This document shows, one piece after another, positions 56,887 through 64,000 of a DNA stretch of 64,000 bases. The stretch's first letter is position 1. The number at the start of each line of letters is the position of its first letter. Below the pieces are notes generated by a model. It saw only the letters and a list, made by a program, of their open reading frames with translations, was not told the origin of the DNA and did not search any database. Made by a program: the position numbers and the translations under genes. This DNA comes from Tricholomella constricta (Eukaryota > Basidiomycota > Agaricomycetes > Agaricales > Lyophyllaceae): assembly GCA_013368375.1 (NCBI GenBank), contig JAACJP010000024.1, forward strand, positions 593,183 through 657,182. The letters run 5' to 3'.

Positions 56887-59800
56887 ATGGGAACCGTGAC
56901 CCTTGAGGAGGAGGAAGACGTCGAAGCTCCGAAACCAGCCAACCCCCTTTCGGAAAAACAACCCCTCCTCAGGGACCTCCTGGACGACGACAACGATCAG
57001 AACGACACCTCCAGCGACAACATGAAGGAGGAAGACACCCGCCCAAACACCAACGAACCCCAAGAGGAAGTACCAACACCGACAACCGAGTCGCCAGAGG
57101 AGGTAACGGGACGGAAACGCACCCGAAAACCACCTCCACCGAACTACTTCCCTCCAAACGTTCCGAGGTCCAAATTCAAACCCCACCCCAAACGGAAACC
57201 GCAACGTCCCCAACGACAGAAACACAGGAAGAAGAGGAAACCAACCCGGAAACGGAGGTCGAAGACGAAACCGGAGAGGGAGAAGAGGATGTCGAAACAC
57301 AAAACATCCGCCTGATCGGAGCGGCGCCATTCGCGAACCTCATCAGGGACGGAGCCACAGCGTTCCAACTACACATCTCCCCCACCGAACAAGGAAGAAC
57401 ACCTCCATGCCAATAACACCTCCGACGACGAACCCAAGCAACCAAAGACAGAAAAGGAAATCTTTGAGGAAGTCGTACCTCCGGAGTACAGGGACTTCGA
57501 AGACGTATTCTCAGCGGGCGAAGCGAAAACCATCCCCCCACACCGACCTTACGATCACACAGTGGAACTCGACGAAAACACTACCCCTCCCTTCGGAAAG
57601 ATATACAACATGTCCGAACTGGAGTTGAAAGCATTGAAGGATTACATCGACGAGATGCTCGGTAAAGGGTTCATCCGACCTTCGAGTTCGTCAGCGGGAG
57701 CTCCGGTACTGTTCGCAAAGAAGAAGGACGGATCACTCCGGCTATGCGTGGACTATAGAGGATTAAATCGGATCACCAAGAAGAACCGTTACCCTCTACC
57801 TCTGATCGGAGACCTCATAGACCGACTTCAAAAAGCAAAGTATACTCGAAGATCGACCTCCGAGTGGGCTACAACAACGTCCGCATAGCTCCGGGACACG
57901 AATGGAAGACAGCCTTCCGCACTCGTTATGGACTTTTCGAATACCTGGTAATGCCCTTCGGCATGACAAACTCACCCGCGACTTCCAACACTTCATGAAC
58001 GACATCTTCCGACATGAACGACGTGTTCGTAGTGATCTATCTCGACGACATTCTGGTTTTCTCGGAGACCTTAGAGGAACATCACGGACACGTTCGGAAG
58101 GTCCTCGAGAGGCTCCGGAAACACAACCTTCATGCGAAACCGGAGAAATGCACGTTTCACACTACGGAGATCGAATACTAGGCGTCATCGTATCCCCCGG
58201 CGGAGTAAAGATGGATCCAGGAAAAGTCGACGCGATCCGGAAGTGGCCTAGACCGACGAAGGTCAAGGAACTCCAATCTTTCCTAGGCTTTGCAAACTTC
58301 TATCGGCGGTTTATCGACAATTACTCGGGCATAACGAAGAGGTTAAACAAACTCACGCAAAAGGACACAATCTGGAAATGGGATTCCGAATGCGAAGGAG
58401 TCTTCGAGCTATTGAAGAAAGCATTCTCCTCCGCACCCATCCTACGACACTTCGATCCTCAACTACCGGTGATACTAGAGTGCGATGCTTCCGACTTCGC
58501 CATAGCGGGGATCATCTCCCAATTTGACGAGACATCACAAGACTTACGTCCGTCGCCTTCTACGCGAGAACTATGATAGACGCGGAGCTCAACTACGACA
58601 TCTATGACAAGGAGCTCCTAGCAATCGTGGAAGCGTTTAAGCAATGGAGGGCCTACCTAGAGGGATCTCCCCACCGCATTCAAGTGTACTCCGACCACAA
58701 CAACCTACAGTACTTCTCCACGACCAAACAACTCAGTCGCAGACAAGCACGATGGTCGGAATGCCTGGCGAACTTCGACTTCCAAATAAACTACGACCCG
58801 GAAGACTGGAGCGAAGCCAGATGCCCTCACGCGAAGAGCGGACGTGTATCCAAGAAGGGTTTCGAACAGGATCATAATTCGTTCAACAACCGCATCATCA
58901 TACCCCCCGAACGATTGAACGCGGCCCTAATACTGAACGAGGAGCTCCTACTAAACAATGTCCGGAACGCACCCCGAGACGATTCTTCGAAACATGCACC
59001 CAAACCCGGAGAAGAGACCTCCGCGTTCTCCCTATCCGATGATCACAAACTACTCCTTCGCGACGGAAGAATCTACGTACCGGACCATTCCAGATTACGC
59101 CTCGACATCCTACAGCAACATCACGATCACAAACTGCGCGGACATCCAGGGATCAGAAAGACCACACAACTCATCATGAGGACTTATTTCTGGCCCGGAT
59201 TACGGAAGGAGGTCACTCGATACGTCCGAAGCTGTCATACCTGTAAAAGAGCGAAGGTCCCACGCCATAGCCCATACGGATTATTGAAACCACTCCAGAT
59301 TGGGCGAAGGGCGTGGGCCTCCATATCCATGGACCACATCGTAGAATTACCGGAATCGGATGGGTACGACGCCATACTGGTCGTAGTATGCCGCCTCACC
59401 AAGCAAGGCATCTTCATACCCTGTCACACAACGGACACAGCAAAGGAACTTGCTCAGCTATTCTTGGAACATGTCTTCTCCAAGCACGGACTGCCCGATG
59501 ACATCATCTCGACAGAGGCACCCTCTTCGTCTCCCGTTTCTGGAGCTCGCTATGTAAAGCCCTGGACATCAAATCGAACCTTTCGACCGCGTATCACCCG
59601 GAGACCGACGGCCAGACGGAACGAGTAAATCAGACACTGGAACAGTACCTCCGGATACGTGAACTACCTCCAGACCAACTGGCGAACACAGCTCCCACTG
59701 GCGGAATTCACGTATAACAATACGACCCATTCGACCACGGGAGTCTCTCCTTTCTTTGCGAACAAGGGTTATCACCCCCGCCTGACAATCTCTATAAAAG

Positions 59801-60383
59801 ACATACCGGCAAAGGAAGCCCAGGAGGTAGCCGTAGACCTCCGGACCCTCCAGGACTACCTCCGCCAAGAGATAGAGATCGCAAACGAAGCCTACAAACG
59901 ATTCGCGGACAAGAAACGGGACCCTACACCAGACTGGGCCGTAGGAACGGAGGTATGGCTCGACTGCCGGAACATCAAAACGAAACGCCCCTCCAAAAAG
60001 CTGGACCACCGGAGACTGGGCCCCTTCAAAATCCTACAGAAGATCTCCAGCCACGCGTATCGACTGGAACTACCTCCGACACTGAAGGGAATTCACAATG
60101 TGTTCCACGTCAAGTTACTCGAAAACACGAACACGAGAACTTCCCAGGACGATCAAAGCCACCTCCGCAGACAATCGAAATCGAGGGCGAGGAGCACTAC
60201 GAAGTAGAACGAATCCTAGACTCCCGAACACGAGGGAAACACGTGCTCTACTTGGTACGATGGGAAGGATATGGCCCTGAGGACGACACATGGGAACCAG
60301 CAGGAAACATAGAGGGAGCAAAAGACATGGCCCTCGAATTCCATCGTCTATTCCCAAGGAAACCACGAGACCCCACAATCTAG
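56887..60383 (+). pseudogene. Pol of the second chromovirus: RT, RNase H, integrase, chromodomain
   Basis: After an acidic/basic linker (56887-57315), RT begins near 57480 ([11 protein letters not shown]) with [25 protein letters not shown] and YLDDILVF near 58038-58061. RNase H follows (ECDASDFAIAGIISQ, SDHNNLQYF), then integrase with a zinc finger (HHDHKLRGHPG, CHTCKRAK) and D, D, E residues (MDHI, SDRG broken by a frameshift near 59510, TERVNQ), and a chromodomain (EEHYEVERILD, VRWEGYGPEDDTWEP) ending at 60383. Frameshifts are visible near 57845, 57980, 58015, 58185, 58550, 59510, 59655 and 60125. Domain content is complete, coding is not. Confidence 0.9.
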
Positions 60384-60538
60384 AATCCGACGAAATTCAC
60401 GCACTTCACGAAATTTATGAAAAACCCCTTCAAGAAAACGATTTCTATCACCAAATGTATTTCGAACACCGGGACAACGACACTACAAGAAAAAGAAAAC
60501 ACCAAGGAAAAAAATTAACGAACTTCAGATGTAAATAT

Positions 60539-62616
60539 TCAACAAAAAGAAAGCAGAGAAAGCCCAAGACACCACCAAGAAGACCGACTAGTCAATGCGA
60601 CGACGTTTGAAGGACCCGCGCTCGAAGTGGAACCCTCCCCGCGACCAACCCCGACCTCTCCACCCAAATTTCCCTCCAACGGACGCATCGAAGCAATATC
60701 CTGCTCGTCGTCGGCGATTAATTGAGATCGAGACACGAACTCGGCGAGAGCGTCTTCACGAGTGAGCGAGGCGCGGTGAAGAGCAAGGAAGTGCTCGAAC
60801 GCCGGGAAGGGAACCTCGGGATCAACAGGGGGACGGAAAAGCTCGAGGAGCGAGTGCCGCTCAAGGACCCGATGAGCGCCAGCGATGATAGTTCGGACCG
60901 GCGACGCCTCCAGCTCGATGAGGGCACGACGCAGAGCACCATCCGCAACGTACATGTCAGAAGCGAAGGCAGTACGCAGGAGGTCGAGGGCTACGACGAG
61001 TTTTCAGAAAAAGGGAAAGAAAAAGACAAAAAGAATGGAATAAAACTCACCATGAACGCGAAGTCGAAGGTCCAAGGCATGACCACGCCAATGGTCCCGG
61101 ACCTCCTGAAGATGTACGACGTGCCCCTGCAGGCCAGCTACCTCATCTCGAAGACCCATAATCACCATCCGAAAATCCTCGACCTCAGCTTCATGATCGA
61201 CGTCCACGACCTCCACGGCACGGTCACGCTCGTCGGCGAGCTCGGATAGGGCTCCGCGAAGACGATTCTTGTAACGTTCACCCTCGACCTCGAGACGCTC
61301 GACCTGAGTCGAAAGGGCCTGCGCGCGCGCGACCTCCTGGTCGTAAAGATGCTGGAGACGGAGGAACGCCTCCGGCGAAGGAACAGAAGGAGCAGGGGTA
61401 GCAAGGGGGGACGACAGCAACATAGCGGGGGGCAGGATTGCAAAACGGGCGAGGGAGAAACCGAAGTAGACGGGCTCCTTAAGAAAAGAGGCTCGACAGG
61501 GGGAATATCGGGAGACGCCACACGCATAGCGTCCAACAAAGGAGAGGCCAGAAGGGGAGAAGTCGACGCCGCGGGGGAAAGGGAGGGGGAACGAGGCACA
61601 GACGAAGGACGTCCCCTAAACCCCTGCAGACCAGATTGCATACCCCCACGACTAGCAGGCCCAGATCGCATACCCCCACGACTAACAGGCGCTAATTTCC
61701 GACCCTGTCCTCGGGTACCACGAAAAATAGCACGCGCAGGCGGAGCACGGCTAATACTGACGACGGCCTCATCCCCAGAAGACGACGGCGGGGAAATGAC
61801 TGCCTCAGAAAACACGGAGGTAAGGGAAGGTTCGAGGGAAGGGGGCGCCACATGCAAAATGCTACGAATAGCGGAGAAGGACATGGCGACGCCGGTGCGG
61901 GAGAAGGTAAAACCCTTGGTACGGGACCGCAACCACGCCAAGGGGATCGTCAACTCCCTAGACGCCACCTCCAGACCATGGTCAAACGAGAGCGAGCATA
62001 GGGAGTGCGCAGCGCGACAATCGACGCAGGGCAGGGTCCCGCGGAGACGAACCTCCTGGAAACGACAAGGCTGCCGACGTTCCCGACATCGATCACACTA
62101 GCAAAAGACCCCAAAAAAGAAGAATCAGCTGAAAGATCTAGCCCGATCGCAAATGAAAGACGACACTTACCGGTCCGTGCGCCTCACACCAGGCCAAAGA
62201 GGGAGGAACCCGCACAGCGGTACGCATCACCTCCGCCAGAACCGCATCGGTCAGGAGAGGCCCCCAAGACAATGAAGTCGCTGCCGGACGCGACACGGGA
62301 TCACTGGAAGATTCGAAGAGGGCCTCCGGAGTAGTCGAACGAGAACGACGGACCTGCGGAGCCCGGACGGGAAGACGGATAACCAGTCGAGGGAGGGGGG
62401 CGTAGGGGAAGCAGGGGAAGACCTAGGAATGACTTCGACACTCTCATCTGGGAGAACAGCGATCCCGGGAAGAGAAGGAGTCGGGGAGACGGATTGGGGC
62501 GCATCCAGAAACGCCACACGCGCCCGATCTTCGACGGACAATCGCGCCAACTCCGGATCGCGTACAACTTGGGCGACAGAGGCGGAGGACGTGGTACCTT
62601 GGTTAGGGGTCGACAT
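60539..62616 (-). CDS. Antisense spliced gene inside the element: Zn2Cys6-like cluster plus coiled coil
   Basis: On the strand opposite to pol, a gene-like structure runs from ATG 62616 (MSTPNQGTTSS) to a stop at 60539. Two introns have canonical sites: 62170-62098 (GTAAGT...TTGCTAG) and 61050-60991 (GTGAGT...CGTAG). Exon 2 starts exactly at a cysteine cluster with spacing CX2CX6CX12CX2CX6C (62097-61996), the spacing of fungal Zn2Cys6 DNA-binding domains, with basic residues (CDRCRERRQPC). A long Pro/Ser/Arg-rich middle is followed by a coiled coil (61370-61100, YDQEVARAQALSTQVERLEV) and a helical C-terminus. Frame changes occur between 62616 and 62300 and near 61440 (run of six C), so this copy may be broken. 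Function unknown. Confidence 0.6.
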
Positions 62617-62824
62617 TGAGGAGGATGAGAAGAAGATTGAAAAGAAAAACAGCCAAAGTTTTTCTTCTATTCGATCTCCGAGATCCTCAAAACACCCACA
62701 AGGACCCACAAGCGATCTAGACCACACGTGTCCCTCACGTGACCGCGCACACGCTAAAACGAAACACAAGACTTTATTCCCCTTGCACTCGAAGGCTTCC
62801 CCGCGTCTCAGTGGCTCGACGCTT

Positions 62825-62834
62825 GAGGAGGGGG
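62825..62834 (+). other. Polypurine tract of the second chromovirus
   Basis: GAGGAGGGGG lies three bases before the right LTR and is the expected plus-strand primer site. Confidence 0.75.
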
Positions 62835-62837
62835 TAA

Positions 62838-63196
62838 TGTCACGACCGCCCCTAACGACCACCCCTAAAACTCACATCCACTACGTTTTCCCACGCACGA
62901 CCACTGTATATATATGGCACCACTTCTCGGTTGGACTCTTTACCTCGATATTACCAATTGTTACGACTAGTCTCTGTTCTCGTTCTTGTTCTCTCTCACT
63001 TTCTCGAATCTATTCTGCTTCACTCTCGTATCGCTTAAGCTTCATTCGTTCGAACAAGCTCTTGCGAACGTCCTTGTCGACGCTCACGACCTCCGAACAA
63101 CCCTTCGGAGCTCGTCTTCCTCGACAACATCAGGCCTGTCCGCCTCGGTGGTCCCGGAATAACTCCGTAACCAGCGTGCTACATCAGGTCCTAACA
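62838..63196 (+). repeat. Right (3') LTR of the second chromovirus, 359 bp
   Basis: Partner of 52709-53067 with one visible difference; followed directly by the GATGG target duplication at 63197-63201. Confidence 0.96.
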
Positions 63197-63420
63197 GATG
63201 GAAGTGTCAGGCACGAGTTCCGTGGTATGGGCGTCGCGAGCGTAGTTAAAGGCAGGGGCACACTGCATCATGAGCGGGATAGAACCGCGGATGCACTCAA
63301 TGTGGCGGATGAGCCAGGGAAGAAGCGGTTTGGTTGCGACGGCGGGACATTGGATGAGCTGGGACGCGGGGGAAGTCGGTCACGGAATACGCTTGTGATG
63401 CGTCCCAGAGCATGATGCCA
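63197..63420 (-). pseudogene. GH15 glucoamylase-like gene, 5' fragment beyond the insertion
   Basis: This is the part of the GH15 gene upstream of the element. It contains QAYSVTDF, PRPSSSNVPPSQPNRFF, PWLIRHIECIRGSIPLM and DAHTTELVPDTSI, in three different frames: apparent single-base deletions lie at about 63366-63373 (C run) and 63311-63322. Across the target site the last frame continues without break into the 3' part (DTSI then PPSHDPQQ), which proves both parts were one gene. The first about 150 residues of a GH15 protein are not recognisable further right. Confidence 0.8.
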
Positions 63421-64000
63421 CTGAAAGGAGGAGTACTTGGCCCGAGTTTCTGTAGTATTTTGACTGAGTGTGGCAGCAATGACGTAGCCTACCCCAGCAA
63501 CAGAGGCGGCTGCGAGTGCCCCGATGTAGACTTTAATGTTCTGATTGGGAGTAGTGGTCTTGGCCCAGTTGTCCCTGGAAGTGTCCTTAGCATAAGAGAA
63601 CTCAGATCAGATCAACAACGTCATACGAACCGTACCCCGAAGTTCTACGCCTAGCGAGAATGTTGGTCAACGATCTTACAGAACGCAAGGTGGATTGCAT
63701 GTACACTGGGATTGGTATAGCTGTTGACGCCATTTAAGCGTGAAAGACCGGACGTACTTGAACATAGATCGCGTCCAATCCAACACAGATGCCAGACACG
63801 CATCAGGCAAAGGGCACCGAGGCACTCTGCCTCAGCGTACCATCCGCGGAGTCAAAGAAACTGCTCCCGCGCTTCCGGCTGCGTACGCGCAGCTCCTATC
63901 ATATATCCCGCTTTGCGATCGAACTCGATCTAGATGGTATGTGCGTGCTGCAATATCCTCACTTGGTCACGTATGACGGGACCGAAGGCCAGGTCCAGGA
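63421..64000. other. Unassigned region right of the GH15 fragment
   Basis: The minus strand has a short stretch reading NIKVYIGALAAASVAGVGYV (near 63560-63480), a likely membrane segment of an unrecognised protein, joined without a visible border to the GH15 fragment. The expected GH15 N-terminus is missing, so there may have been a rearrangement, or the exon lies beyond the window. Confidence 0.3.

Larger units (their letters stand above)
52709..63196 (+). mobile_element. Second chromovirus, 10.49 kb, inserted in the GH15 gene
   Basis: This is a full-length Ty3/Gypsy element on the plus strand with 359-bp LTRs, self-complementary PBS (53068-53079), gag (53096-55850), two protease modules, RT, RNase H, integrase and chromodomain to 60383, then 2.45 kb with an antisense gene, and a polypurine tract at 62825-62834. 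It is unrelated in LTR and sequence to the array at 1-11286. The two LTRs differ at only one position that I can see, so insertion is recent, yet gag and pol are broken by many single-base frameshifts. Confidence 0.95.

Noticed and set aside
62429..63415. 328-codon plus-strand frame over the right LTR and flank
   Set aside because: It mixes antisense-gene, LTR and GH15 antisense sequence; the same LTR part is open at 52648-53070.

Overview
The window is nuclear DNA of a filamentous basidiomycete, most likely an Agaricomycete; I cannot name the species. The reasons are compact genes split by many 50-70 base introns, a typical fungal gene set (DBF2/Sid2-type and Aurora kinases, UNC93-like transporters, GH15 enzyme, expansin-like protein) and two Ty3/Gypsy chromoviruses with chromodomain integrases.

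Layout. (1) 1-11286: tandem array of one minus-strand chromovirus with period 4657 bp, in which neighbouring copies share single 505-bp LTRs: partial copy 1, then LTR, copy 2, LTR, copy 3, LTR. All copies have the same gag/protease deletion and several premature stops. (2) 11287-12510: proline-coding low-complexity DNA without a gene. (3) 12511-18159: YOP1 and OST5 head to head, then SPC25 and a DBF2-type kinase head to head. (4) 18813-19820: unknown protein. (5) 21585-25630: two tandem Aurora kinase genes. (6) 26600-32400: two tandem UNC93-like genes with the same intron layout, including a GC-AG intron and a 10-nt micro-exon. (7) 33560-34934: ArfGAP. (8) 35135-37893: leukotriene A4 hydrolase-type M1 aminopeptidase. 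(9) 39481-42369: large low-complexity protein with a Bni4-like tail. (10) 44028-45096: secreted expansin-like protein. (11) 45426-47433: FAD-dependent oxidoreductase. (12) 49760-63420: a GH15 gene cut in two by a 10.5-kb plus-strand chromovirus (52709-63196) with 359-bp LTRs and a perfect 5-bp target duplication.

The cellular genes are mostly housekeeping functions: secretory pathway (YOP1, OST5, ArfGAP) and mitosis (SPC25, DBF2-type kinase, two Aurora kinases within about 11 kb). Their exon models close exactly in frame and give proteins of normal length, so they look intact. The GH15 gene does not: apart from the insertion it has an in-frame TGA, a likely lost splice donor and two apparent frameshifts.

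The most unusual material is in the retroelements. Both families carry, next to the LTR, a sequence that is the exact complement of the predicted 5' end of their own transcript (13 and 12 nt), which is the self-priming arrangement known from Tf1/sushi elements. The second element also has two consecutive retropepsin modules and, between pol and the 3' LTR, an antisense, apparently spliced gene whose product has a Zn2Cys6-spaced cysteine cluster followed by a coiled coil.
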